NCBI GenBank assembly: GCA_900618425.1
Contig: UZAN01039477.1
Location: 59,896-123,895, forward strand
Reading direction: 5' to 3'
Source of the DNA: Echinostoma caproni
Taxonomy: Eukaryota > Platyhelminthes > Trematoda > Plagiorchiida > Echinostomatidae
DNA length: 64,000 nucleotides
Below are positions 39,358 to 50,791 of this stretch, piece after piece. Position numbers and translations under genes: made by a program. Under the pieces are notes generated by a model. It was not told the DNA's origin, did no database searches, and saw nothing but the letters and a program-made list of their open reading frames with translations. The stretch's first letter is position 1; every line of letters starts with the position of its first letter.

Positions 39358-39581
39358 AAACATCTTGTATTCAAAATAAATGTGGTGTATCAAGTCGAAA
39401 AACGTATTTAATCTAAATGTTATATACATGAAAAAAAATGTACTACTGAACTGGAATGTTTTTAAAGCAAATTTGAGATCAATCAAATTATTGACATCAA
39501 TGATTGCCCAACGATTGTGAGACGGGCTTCGGTCACACGCTTCTCGATTCTCATGGCATACATATAGGTTGTTTATCTTGC

Positions 39582-39634
39582 TAATACGCGTATGCCTCTG
39601 TATTTGTCCCTCTCCGCAAATATCAGCGAATCAA
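39582..39634 (+). repeat. Left arm of direct repeat flanking the 21-bp array
   Basis: Contains TACGCGTATGCCTCTGTAT followed by a pyrimidine-rich stretch and ATCAGCGAATCA. The right arm at 39810-39870 has the same elements in the same order and orientation, 227 bp away. Confidence 0.75.
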
Positions 39635-39640
39635 CACGGA

Positions 39641-39808
39641 GATCTTGATATAATCGGAGGACATCTTGAAGTTACACAGAAACAACTTCAAATAATCGCC
39701 AAACATCTTTAAATAATGGTCAGCCAACTTGAAATGATTCCCGAACATCTTGAACAGATCCGGGAACATCTTGATATGATATCGGGACAAGTTGACTTGC
39801 AAAAGGTA
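39641..39808 (+). repeat. Eight 21-bp tandem repeats encoding coiled-coil-like heptads
   Basis: Units start at 39641, 39662, 39683, 39704, 39725, 39746, 39767 and 39788: exactly 21 bases apart with no insertion or deletion, although each unit differs by substitutions. On the plus strand each unit translates as a heptad of the form H/Q-L-E/D/Q-x-I-x-x, for example QLEMIPE, HLEQIRE, HLDMISG. That is a coiled-coil-like spacing of hydrophobic residues. One stop (TAA, 39710-39712) breaks the plus frame in unit 4. The minus strand is open across the whole array, giving KMFGDYL-like heptads. No known protein was recognised. It could be a decayed coding exon with a heptad repeat or a noncoding minisatellite. 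Confidence 0.85.
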
Positions 39809-39809
39809 T

Positions 39810-39870
39810 CGTACGCGTATGCCTCTCTGTATGTGTATGAGCCCCCCCCTTCGCTGATACCAGTGAATCA
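39810..39870 (+). repeat. Right arm of direct repeat flanking the 21-bp array
   Basis: Contains TACGCGTATGCCTCTCTGTA, a C-run, and TTCGCTGATACCAGTGAATCA. It is in the same reading frame as the heptads (YAYASLYVYEPPPSLIPVNH) and then meets a stop. The end of this arm is an imperfect palindrome. Confidence 0.75.
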
Positions 39871-41161
39871 TCTGTGATCAACGCTTGAGCAATTGCTTAC
39901 CGCTATTGCACGAGGCTGCATAAGAATTCATAAGTTACACCTCAAGCAGCTGCTCTGGGACACCAAAAGATCGTGCTTGATCGATATACACATCAGTATT
40001 GACCAGATTCACATACTGTTTGTTCAACACTTTCAGGTCATAATCCATTCATGTGCCACCACCACAGAAGCACCTTCAAGCACTGAACAATCAAAATGAC
40101 GATTTTGGTCATATTTTCGGAACCGTATGAGATACCTCTATCAAATTAACTGCAATAGAAATAACGTAAAGGGGGCTGTCTAAAGCTGCCATAATTTTCA
40201 TACGAGTTACGGGATTTTATAAGAAAATGCCTTAAAAAAATTGGAATGTTTCCAAAATGCACTTTTTGGAGTGTGAAATCTGAATTCAATATTTTTTGTC
40301 GCTGAAATCATATAGTATTACTTGAACACTATCACACAAAATACACCGGATGAATTTAGGTTGACGTATGACATTCACAAGTAGTAAGTGCAAACTGTCT
40401 TCGAACAATCTTATTGCCATTGCCACATTTCCGATTCAGGTTCACCATGGAAACATCACCGGGGTCGTTCCTAGAATAGTGATTACCGAAGACACCAGCA
40501 ATCAGAAGTGAAAATTTTCAATAAGTTAATAAGCTTTAGGAGATCAGAACACCTCTCTGTTATCATTGTTGAACCATACCGCAGTATTTAAGGGTTCTTG
40601 CAGTCAACCCAAGGGAAACGATGGAGGCACAGCATCAGTTGATGAATGTCACACATTGGTAAACAAAGGATTAAACAACCTATGCATCTGACGTGATATT
40701 ACTTAGGCTCGCGGATCTCAAAAGGGGAAGACATTTTTCGAAGCAAATAAGGCGGGAAAACCATGCTCTGAAAACCTTGCGAAATTTAGAGACACGGTTG
40801 CCATGGCGATTATTCTCGCATTTTCTAAACTGAACCTATCTACTTCTTGTCTCAAATTATATTTCGTTTTGTGCTGCCCATATAAATTGTGTTATAACTG
40901 ATGTGATCTTTTTTTAACCCATCTGAAGCAATCGTGTCGCGGAAAGGAGGATGCGTCTAAGGTCCTTTAGCTAGAGAAAACACGGACATAGTCTATTACG
41001 AGTGAAATTCATCCTCCGAAAATCTTACACGACCAAAGTATTCTTTCAAAGGCTGTTGAGAAATTTGTAGTATGCTCAACCAGTTTTGTAGTTCTCCCGT
41101 ATATGGGCTCTCATCCATCGTGTTTCTTGCAAATATGATTGAACAACATGTTCAGTATATG

Positions 41162-41257
41162 AATGCCTGAAACGTTATAGCGAAACGAATCGTAAAATAA
41201 CCTCAGCGATGTCAAAATGCGAAGATATTTCTTTTCGATATATCGCTTCAGGCATTT
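41162..41257. repeat. Imperfect inverted repeat
   Basis: Left arm begins AATGCCTGAAACGTTATAGCG (from 41162); right arm ends TATATCGCTTCAGGCATTTA (to about 41257). About 20 of 24 positions pair around a spacer of about 45 bases. This could be the termini of a tiny foldback or MITE-like element, or a local hairpin; no target-site duplication was established. Confidence 0.5.
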
Positions 41258-42370
41258 ACATATACAGTTCGATTAGTCAATAGAATAATGTAAGGCCTGA
41301 ATTGAAGTTGAATGAATGTCTGTGTGCAAAATGTTCAGTAGACAATAAGCTATCGAGTCACGATAACCGGATAGGGAAAAGCCGGATAAAAATGTAAGAT
41401 GAAAGATGTTAATCAAGAATGAATACAACAGGTGTGAACGTGTACGAAAACAAAGAGACAGTAAATGAGGAGTGAGGATTCTCACCGTTCTGAAGTAATA
41501 TTTGAAAGCTCGATTGTGTGAATCATTCATCATTACCGAGCACTTCTAGCTATTTACAGGCAGTAGCCATAGGTTAGAGCTTGTTTAATCTTTTCTCTGG
41601 TGACCTGAATGCTTATCCTAGACATCGATGTAGATCCGAAAATCTTCGTTTTATGAAGCAGGTCCAAAAGAGAGACTAAATAAAATTAAATAATCAAATA
41701 CATACGGTAACTTAAGTTCCACAATTATCTATATTTTCGTAATACACCGAGACAGGTGAATAGAGGTCAACCAAATTTCGGAGATCATGTTGCTCAGAAT
41801 TAAATGGGATAATGTTTGGCCAATTTAAGGGGAGCCTTATGAGCCTTATTAAAGACCATGGCGACACACTCAAGTAGTTCCAGGTCACCTATAATGCACT
41901 CCATGAGCTAATCTAAGCTGAAGCCGACGAAAGATGGCCTCATGTATGCAGCTGTATAGGGGTATGCGTTTTCGTTATGGATTAGTCATTCATTCGTGCT
42001 TATGGTCCACTGGCAAATTACTCAAGAAAATGAACTGACTGTATGGGCTGATGAGAATAACTTATTTTCTTATAATTACTTACGAGAAAAATTGTTTATT
42101 CCTTTATAATCAGACTTTGTTGCGGTTTGGTACACAAACATTAAGCTGGAACTAGTTTTTCCTTCCAGATCTAACTGGATTCTACATTTGGTTTGTGAAT
42201 GGATAGACTATGGGAGCAATTCGATGAGGGAGACAAAAGCTAACCGAATGCAATCTTCTTAATTTCTATTCGCATTGCGTCTGCACCTTTGTCAGTCGAA
42301 CAAAATAGAAATTCAATGCATAAATGCGTTTTTCTACCCTAATGCGATTGTTTCCCTTTTACTCTTTCTT

Positions 42371-42393
42371 CGCGCGCACGCACGCGCGTGTGT
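42371..42393. other. Alternating purine-pyrimidine tract (Z-DNA-prone)
   Basis: Uninterrupted CG/CA/TG alternation, CGCGCGCACGCACGCGCG followed by TGTGT, partly self-complementary. Sequence of this type can adopt Z-DNA under supercoiling. No gene is recognisable beside it. Confidence 0.6.
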
Positions 42394-45124
42394 CCGTCAG
42401 ACAGAATTAGCAAAATGCGAATTCCCGGAAGGTTGATTTATGCATTCCGGTGTTGCGGAACAGCAGCTGTGACTGACCGATTGACTGACTGTCACCGTAC
42501 TGTTACTAGTTAGGGCCGGATTTGTCTACCGGACTTGTTGACGTGGATTGCTTGTGAATGCACTTGTCAGCAAACTGGAAAATCATTGACCAACGTCAAT
42601 GCTATTTACTGGCCGTCCGGGTGAATGCCATTTTCTCAACTTTAAATACATGCAAGCAACTGTCGGTCGTTGTGTCGCGCGTTCTTTGACTAACCCCAAG
42701 GCTCTCAGGTTTAATATTTTTCATATTTCACACGACGGCATAGTCCTTCTCTGCGACGAATTCAGAAGTCATTACGCAATTGATATTTACAAGTTGGATG
42801 ACATTTTGCGGCGATCTATACCACTGTGAACCCAATGCGACAGAACGCTTTCTTCCTGCTTCCCATCCAAAAGAGAGAATTGTATCTGAGCATTTGCTCC
42901 TGGCATAAAAACATGTCTGTCAATAGAAAATTACACTTTTAAAATAAATCTTCCATGCTCATCTAAAGGCAACATTTTAGTTTGTTAGATTTAGTATTAT
43001 CTATACTTATTTGTTCGTCAACATGACTGGAGGAATATCTTATTTCAATCAACAAAACTGGAAAGAATGTTTTGGGGATTCTTTTCCTAGCTACCTATGG
43101 GTATTCAACTTTAACGCATCGGTTAATATTACCCATTGGAAACTATTGAAACATGCAGACCAGAAGAAGTTCTAAGTTTTGAAAGTGGGACAATGTCGTG
43201 CAATAAAACTCAAGATTTGTGCCTCACAGAGGCTGAGAGTTCAATAACTTGAAAAAAACAGATGAACACATGAGGTGAACTCCGCGGTATAGCTAAAGGT
43301 TTGTTTTGACGGAGTTCCTGGGAGTTTGCAGACTTGAATCTCTGAAAACCTAAGGAGTTTCACAGAACTTCTGTTTGTTTTCAATCACTGTAAAAACAGC
43401 AGAATAAATATGTCACCCATTCCCGCTATACTCAATCTAGCCTCATATATTGAGTAACAATATTTTTGTTAACCTCATTTGAAAGGTTTACCGTTGTTCG
43501 CAGTCGGGAGCGTTCCACTCATCTCTAACAAACTACTCTATCGTTTTAATTGCACCTAGTGTCTGCATCGGACGTGTTGAGTCCATTATTTCGAGCAATT
43601 AATCATGACTGGGGATGTCACATCAGTCAGTGAGGGAATGAGGCTCAATATAATCAGGCCAAAAATGAGGGGTGATTTCAGATCAAATGGATGCGTACGA
43701 TAATACCGCTATCCGCAATCAAGACCAAGTGCTGGTGCTGAAGTTCTACTGTCATTGATGTAGGTACGTCGAACGAATTGGGTAGGGTGTGTTGAAACCG
43801 GTCATTTCTGATTTGGTGTTTGTAAAATTGTTTTGAATCACCGTACAAGACATAAGGAACAACTGGAAAAAATAAGGAATTTTCACCGAAGTCAAATACG
43901 CTAAATAACTGATCATACGTAATCTAGTTAGCCTAGATTGACTAATGAATACGTAGCAGGCGAGAAGCGACAAAGTAATATAGCTTACACAGTGTCTATA
44001 AAAATGTTACAAGCACATTTTTCATTAGCGAGAAAATGCATGTGAGTGATTTAGTTCTTAACCGGGTTGTCAAATGCTATCATCACAAACACAGTGATAA
44101 GTGTTAGCGAATGCGCGCAGATGTGTTCACCCTCCATGCAAACAGTCTCACGCGCGACTGTTTCCCACACAAGCCTTACAACCAAACATATTTCTAACAA
44201 AAGCGGCCGGTAACTCCTATTCCAACGGGACTAACTTATGTACTACAGACTGCTCTTTGTTTATTGGTTGTGGCTTAGGGGTTCATTTCACCAACTTAAT
44301 TATGTGAAGATAGCGTGTCTATACACCAACTCTTCAACTTAAGTAGAACGTTTACATTATTTCACATTTTATCTCTTCAGGTGACTAGTTTCTCTTTCGG
44401 GAAATTTGAATACAATCATGTGATCATTCGTTCTTACTCGCTTCCCTGTGTTCATCCGTCCATCCATCAATCCAGGTGTTCCGGCGAATGCTAGTGGAAT
44501 TCAGTTTCGGTTAATTTTATCAGTTGCAAAAAGCTAGCGGTAGTGAGTATATTCATTTGAAGGTAATTGGCGTGTCTCACAAAGTCCNATACGAAAATGA
44601 ATATTAAAGGAAATGTATCTGGTACTCAATGATGATGCTTATTTACTTGCATAAAAGTGAAAGTCAATTTGTCAGAGGAAAATTAATATCTATATGACTA
44701 TAGGAAAATGGGACAGCATTGAGAACGAGCTTTGAATTGCGTCAAACGTTTCGCCAACGAGTGAAATTCAGGAATAAAACATTACTGTGCTTGTCTACGC
44801 AACAAGCTTGCGTGGAACTTCTTAGTCAGAGCTGAAAAGATTGCGAGCCTGACTGTGTACGGAAAATAACAATAGCAGATCTCATAAAATTGTTTTACTG
44901 GAATAATTTACATAATAATAATCTAATTTGGCCGACGTAGATAATATACCGTAATTATTATTAAAAGTGATCAACTCTTATAGTAAACTGGAGAACCGCG
45001 CCAGAGGTGCGTGTATCCGATACTCGTAGAACAAATAGCCTATGTTGTTGTACTGCGAGATATGAAATGCATCACAATGCTCTCTTTAGTGTATTACCAA
45101 GTCTCCGTGAAACAAACAAACCTT

Positions 45125-47470
45125 AAAGAATAGATAAGATCTTCAGAGCAATGTCATCATTTAACTCAGGGCTGATTGGAGGGGGTTAGTTGAAAAGTTG
45201 TTGTTGTGAGATGCACCACCAACTACTATGTCATCCGCATATTTAAAAATGAAAACATTTTGGGTGACTGGCAAGTTTTCGATATAAAACGAGATCAGAA
45301 TAGGAGATAAAATTGCACCCTGCATTACAACCTAGTTTACAGTAACAGTAGAAGACCTAATGCCACTGAGACTAGTGTACTGGTATCGGTCGGAAAAATA
45401 ATCGTGCATCTAATTCAAAGATGTTGCGGGAGATTATGTTGCCTTAACAGTATCAATAGGATGTTTCTTTCGACAGAAAAGAACGCGTTTGTGTAGTCCA
45501 AGAAGTAAACGTGAACCACTTTGTGTTTTTGGTATATAGTGGATAAAACAGAATGTATAAAATAAGCAACCGCATCTAAAGTAGAGCGACGCTTACAATT
45601 AGCAAACTGATTAGACTCACGAAACTCAAGATTAGAAGATAAGTGCTTGATAATAATACGCTCAAAGGTCCCAAGTAATACAGAAGATGAAGCATCAGGC
45701 CGAAAATTACCCTTTCCTTCCTTAGGTACTGGAGTGATCCGAATATCATGCCATTTGTTAACTAGTCTTCCCTCTGACGGAAATGTATAAAAGACAAATG
45801 AAACGGTTTGCGCGAGGTGATTAACGCATGTTTTAAGGCCACTAGGGATAACCCATCGGGACCAGCGGATTAGTTCCTATTGGCAGCATTTAACTCCTCT
45901 AAAAATTGCTTTGTTGTGACAGACACTGGAGGGTGGAAATCAAGTAACGCAGTGTTTGGACTCGCTAAAGCTTGCACAACGTTTTTCACTGAAGGAAAAG
46001 CTTTGTCAAGCTCTATGATATCACATAAGACTGTAGTAGTTAAAAGTTGAACGGCCACAGAGCAACTTCAGTCCGTTCCATAGCTGACAGCAGGATTTGT
46101 CACCTAGCATGGCGTCAGCATACAATTGATTGAGATGGGTTATCTCGCATATGATGTGAAAGTTGACAGATTTGACCGTCAGTTTATCTTTTGAGCGATA
46201 CACCCTTTCTTTCAGCCTTCGTAACCATTTAAGTCTGTAGGAGATGAAGCGGTTGAGCTGTAGGTGAATCCTTTCTTGAGGGCAGTACACATTGTAACAA
46301 AAGTTGAGATAATTGGTAAGATTCTCACAGAAGACTGAAATATCAGGATCGATCAGTTGTTGTAAGTCCGTTCCGCCAACCATGGATTTAATTCCATCAC
46401 ATTGGTCAGGTGATATTTTCGTAAACGTATCTTACGTGCATCGTTCTTCATCAGGATTTGTTGCTTGCATTTACCATATATCGTACGTAAAACTTTAATC
46501 CGACAGTGATAGAAATTGCCTACTGGTGCACGTTTGAAGGCTAGAAAAAAAAGACGGTTCGTTGACGAAAAAGTGGTCCAAAGAGGCATCGTTTCGAGTG
46601 TAAAAAGTAACAATGTTCTGAAGGGACTTGAGTGTGTGTAAAACTTACATCAGATCTGATGAAATCGCCAGTAACGATGAATACAGATGTGACAGAGTTC
46701 TCCAACATCATTGGATAGAATACATCCAGGAACGAAGACAACTCACTAGGAGTACAGTCATGAGTGATGTATAGCTTTGAGAAGATGATTGAAGATTGGC
46801 GCAGGAGAAAACGTGGTTTACATTCCAGACAAAAACAAGAAATGCTTTGTGTGCAGTGAATGAATGTGCATTAGGTGGGGTTACAACACGACGGCGTAAA
46901 TAGGTGATGACGCCTCCACCTTTAGTTTTCCTTCCTGGAGGTTTATCTGCTCGAAATAATTGGAAGCCTTCAATCTGAACCAATTCGTCCTCGACGAATT
47001 CTCGTCACCAAGATTCTTCAAAAAGTAGCACGCTACTTTTGAGTACTCTTCGGAGTGAATCAGAAGACCAATGTCCGATAGCTTAGAAAGAATTGAGCAG
47101 ACATTTGACGACGAAATGATAGGAAAGCCAATGGTTTTCGGGTTTTGGTGCTCAAGTGAAACTTTCCAGCCAGGGCGATGGTTTTTCCGTTTGTCATGTG
47201 AATTTTTGGTGATCGTTTTAACTTTATTTCTCACAAAATGAGAAAAGGCACGTAACGATGGTTTGTTGCTATATTCCACGGATACTCGTACGGAAATTAA
47301 ACTGAGCGCGTTGTAGTTTATCATTGAGGTCATCGTTATTGATGCAAAAGTATATCCAGAGGTTGTGTGATGAAAAAAGCCAAATCTCCAGCAATTACAA
47401 AAATTGACACGGCTAATTTGAAAATTCCCTCTAGTATATTGTCTTTCAATCCACATGAACAACAAAAGAA
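45125..47470 (-). mobile_element. CR1-like LINE remnant C: endonuclease plus RT, pseudogene
   Basis: The longest LINE copy here, on the minus strand. The endonuclease starts near 47.2 kb (NVCSILSKLSDIGLLIHS) and continues with VQIEGFQLFRADKPPG and KGGGVITYLRRRV (about 46.98-46.88 kb). VTGDFIRSDV at about 46.67 kb is the GDF.H block. A linker with RLKWLRRLKERVYRSKDKL precedes the RT. The RT gives GPDGLSLVALK at about 45.86 kb and ITPVPKEGKGNFRP near 45.73 kb. VHVYFLDYTNAFFSVERN follows at about 45.5 kb, then VMQGAILSPILISFYIENLP (45327-45268) and FKYADDIVVGGASHNNN. YADD is intact at 45230-45241. The sequence stops matching just after, so the C-terminus is missing. Several frameshifts and stops break the frame. 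Family call is by recalled motif order. Confidence 0.8.
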
Positions 47471-47579
47471 AATGGCTGGTTCATCTAACTCTGGACCAAC
47501 GTATTTCCGTGCATTAGAGGCTTGGCTTTTGAACGAGAACGTTCTCTGTCAGCGTTCCCGGGCACGAACCAAAACGTAG

Positions 47580-50041
47580 TACACATAAGTCACGATCTGA
47601 AATTTGGATGAAAGCATTTTCTACACCAATGAACCTACTGATACTGCAAACGATTTGACTTATAACCAGTAATCTGTACAAATAAAAGTATCTGTTTATT
47701 TTGTAAATTCAACTTTGGAATCTCTTAATGCTGTCCTTAGTCCAATATGTTCACAAGACATTGGTTTACAACCTTAGATCAATGAAGGCTTAACTTAGGA
47801 ACGATGTATTGGTCAATATCATCAGGAATATTTGAAGAGAACGTATTGGTTTAGTTTTCCAAATAGAGCCCGTTGGCTGTGCGTGGAACCGTGGATTTAG
47901 TCGATTCGGATTTTTCTATCATTTGGCTGAATTGTGATCATGTGACGGTGTATATTTTAAGTTACCATCAATCCCCCTTAGGCATTAAAATAATTCTGCA
48001 AACGTGTGACCGTTAAGTTAATCATTGACCGTATTTGATTTAATCCACAAGGACGTGGAATAGAAATAAAGTATCCTAACCACACACGATTGATGCGCGA
48101 AGTGCAAACGTTGATTTGGCAGTTTTGATGTATATATAAGAAATTATTGGCTGAATACTTGATTGTTTTTGAGTGTTCATTAGTCTGCATCACTTGCATC
48201 TTCTCAGGAACAATGTTAGGTAATAACACGAGTTAGCAGTCAGTGTGAACGCCATATTATTGGTTAGCAACCCTTCATCGAGTCAAAAGTCATACAAGAT
48301 TATTTTTCAACCCGATGTTTCTGTATAGCAGTAGGTAGCATTCATAATAAAATGAAGGTTACGTATTCATGTGTAGTAACTTTATTGGATACTATATGTT
48401 TTCTGTTTTACCACATTGTTCATTTACTATACATAGATTCATCTATGCATGTGGTTGTGTGTGCATGGCTATTTGGTGTTGAAGCACTGTAAATAGTCTT
48501 TGTATTAAACAGTCTGATGAGAGAGCTTTATCCTGTCCATGCAAATCTAATGAACTGTTCAAATTACAGCACTCTAGGTTAACTTACTTGCCTCCTTACA
48601 TTCTTCCCAGTTGCAGATGTAACTTACCTGTCCGATGATTAGAAACGTTTCTGGTTAAACACCAGAGCGGTCATATAAAATATGAATTAGAGACGAACGA
48701 CCAAGAAAAAAATGAAATTCACTCGACTGCGGCGAGATATGGGACATTACACAAAGGGTAACCCCAACAAAGCAACAGTGAGTCTGAAACGGCCGTGAAA
48801 AAGTCAAAAGGTGTAATGGAACCTTGATGAGAGACCCGTTATACACAGAAATCTGAGAACCATGGAAATGTGTTCAACAGATTTCAATTCAAATTGTTTA
48901 CTGCGAGGTAAATAATTTATATCATTGCTAATTGGTTGCATTTAGTCCTCTTACTTTTTCTTATTTGTTTCTCATTTCAAAGTGTTAAAGCAATTACTCT
49001 CTTGACGTTTCCTAAGGAGGACATCAAAAGGACACTTAATTATAACGTTACCTATGTAATAGTGATCCTGGCTTTAACTAATACGAATTTCGTGTCTGTT
49101 TTAGCGACTGAGTATAACGCTATCCATGGCCTGCGCGTTCTATGGTGCAGTAATTGTACATTGACCCATTTTTTCTGGATACCCAGTTTCAATTGAATAA
49201 TTCTCAAGTAAACATGGGTTGGCCTTCAAATCTGCATATCTCAACAAATATGATAAGCAGTCAATGAATAATTAACTTTCGTTCCATGTTTTTGCTCGAA
49301 TTCCAAACCTGGAAGGGAGATTTTGGACAGCAAATCGGCAAATATAAACTGTTCCCTGGTTTCCAGATTCGTAAGATCTTATCCGGAAAAAATGCTATTC
49401 TCTCCCTTTATATATATATATATATATAATCTCGAATTTTACCATCTTGGAGACGATTGTGGTTTCCCATAAACTAACATAACAGAAAACTCTTTAGATT
49501 CACACATAACAACTTATCCAGTAAAAAATCGGACGATGAGCTGGTACAATGTATTTTGATAATTTGGTTTATTTCCAATAAACATTTGTGATAATTTGCT
49601 TTCCAATTAGGATACAAATTTCATCGGAATGATTCTTTTAAACGCATGGAATCAGAGAGCTATAGACGTTTGTTAGCTTCTATTCGTCTCCGTACTAACG
49701 ATTGATTCCAACGAAATTACAACATAACTACAGGTATTGTGCTCTCAGTGAGCTGAGTAACGCTGATATAATCATTGGTGGGGTATTTCACAGTTGAACA
49801 TTCAGCTGTTTTAATTTTAAATTTTCGTTTCTGTGGGAACAATTTTCTCATAAAAAGTCACACCCTGTCGTATGCATCAAGTTTGCGCTACCCAAATAGA
49901 GAGAGAGCAAGCGGAAAAATCCAATCTCAGTCGAGAGGCGTCTGGTAATAACTAGAGAAAACAATCATTCTAATGGGGCTGTCTGTTTTTAATGAGAAAC
50001 TACCAAAAAGTTGATTAATTGACGAATCCCAGAATTTCTGA
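47580..50041. other. Stretch without recognisable gene
   Basis: A+T-rich with short ORFs, for example 48936-49196 plus, which starts with a hydrophobic segment but has no other support. It ends at the stop codon that opens the long frame at 50 kb. Confidence 0.5.
49409..49428. repeat. (TA)n microsatellite
   Basis: Ten uninterrupted TA units. Confidence 0.95.
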
Positions 50042-50077
50042 TACATAAATGTAGTAGTAGTAACAGTTCTAGATGAA

Positions 50078-50791
50078 GTGTCCCGGGAAAGCTCTGAAAA
50101 TTGCATTTACCATTTAGATCTGTTTTTAATGTGCTACTATTGCACTGTGATGTATCAGATATGCACATGTCCACAAGATCATTGGTGTTTAGATCGCACG
50201 GCAACAAAGACAATCTGGCAGAATAGAAGAACTATATACAAAATCTCACTTCAAAACAATAAAATAATGCATCTCCAAGTTGCCTGTATTTCATCAATGC
50301 AGTTTTCAAATGGATATTATAAAGAAGCGTTTGTAAAACACGTCATTTCATTGTATTTCATACAAATGGGGGATAAATATCACAAGGTATTTGAACCTGC
50401 TTCTTGGTCAACAGATTTTCATCATGGTACAAAAGCCAATTCAACTTTCCAAACTTACCCGCGTTTTTATGGAACCACTCAAAATTTGGGGTTGGTTAGG
50501 ACGGAACTGGAAATGAAAACCTTCGTATACACGCACTTCCACATTATAAACCAACCATTTGTTTCAATATCTTTTTGCTTTTACTCAACAAACGGTAATT
50601 TATTTCCCTTATACAGTGACAAAGAGAAAACAGATGGCTTGCAAGGGCCATTACATAATACCCATGAAGAAATACCTATACTACAAAAACATGCATGGTG
50701 TTTTGTTCCTTTTTGTAATCAAACGAGCTCGTCAAGACGAAGAAAAACCTCCAATATTATAACCCGTTTACTTGAATCTAAAGCACATTAG
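50078..50791 (+). CDS. Hypothetical 237-codon ORF, longest gap-free frame
   Basis: The frame is open from just after a TGA at 50039-50041 to the stop at 50789-50791, about 249 codons. The first possible start is GTG at 50078 and the first ATG is some 18 codons further in. Rough reasoning from base composition (a stop about every 15 codons) makes a frame this long unlikely by chance in 64 kb. No domain is recognised: there is an early hydrophobic, Cys-rich part (LFLMCYYCTVMYQICTC), a central part rich in aromatic residues, and a basic end (SSSRRRKTSNIITRLLESK). Composition (high Phe, Tyr, His, Asn) is not clearly that of a folded protein. It could be a single-exon gene, a long exon, part of an unrecognised transposon, or luck. 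No promoter or splice sites were established. Confidence 0.25.
   Translation: MSRESSENCIYHLDLFLMCYYCTVMYQICTCPQDHWCLDRTATKTIWQNRRTIYKISLQNNKIMHLQVACISSMQFSNGYYKEAFVKHVISLYFIQMGDKYHKVFEPASWSTDFHHGTKANSTFQTYPRFYGTTQNLGLVRTELEMKTFVYTHFHIINQPFVSISFCFYSTNGNLFPLYSDKEKTDGLQGPLHNTHEEIPILQKHAWCFVPFCNQTSSSRRRKTSNIITRLLESKAH

Larger units (their letters stand above)
39875..45119. other. Stretch without recognisable gene
   Basis: About 5.2 kb with only short ORFs, the longest near 85 codons. It includes an inverted repeat at 41.16-41.26 kb and an alternating CG/CA tract at 42.37 kb (both listed). A single undetermined base lies at 44588. Confidence 0.45.

Noticed and set aside
39164..39486. Small ORFs with Tyr-Ile repeats on both strands
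   Set aside because: Produced by reading the AT microsatellite at 39.33 kb; no other coding evidence.
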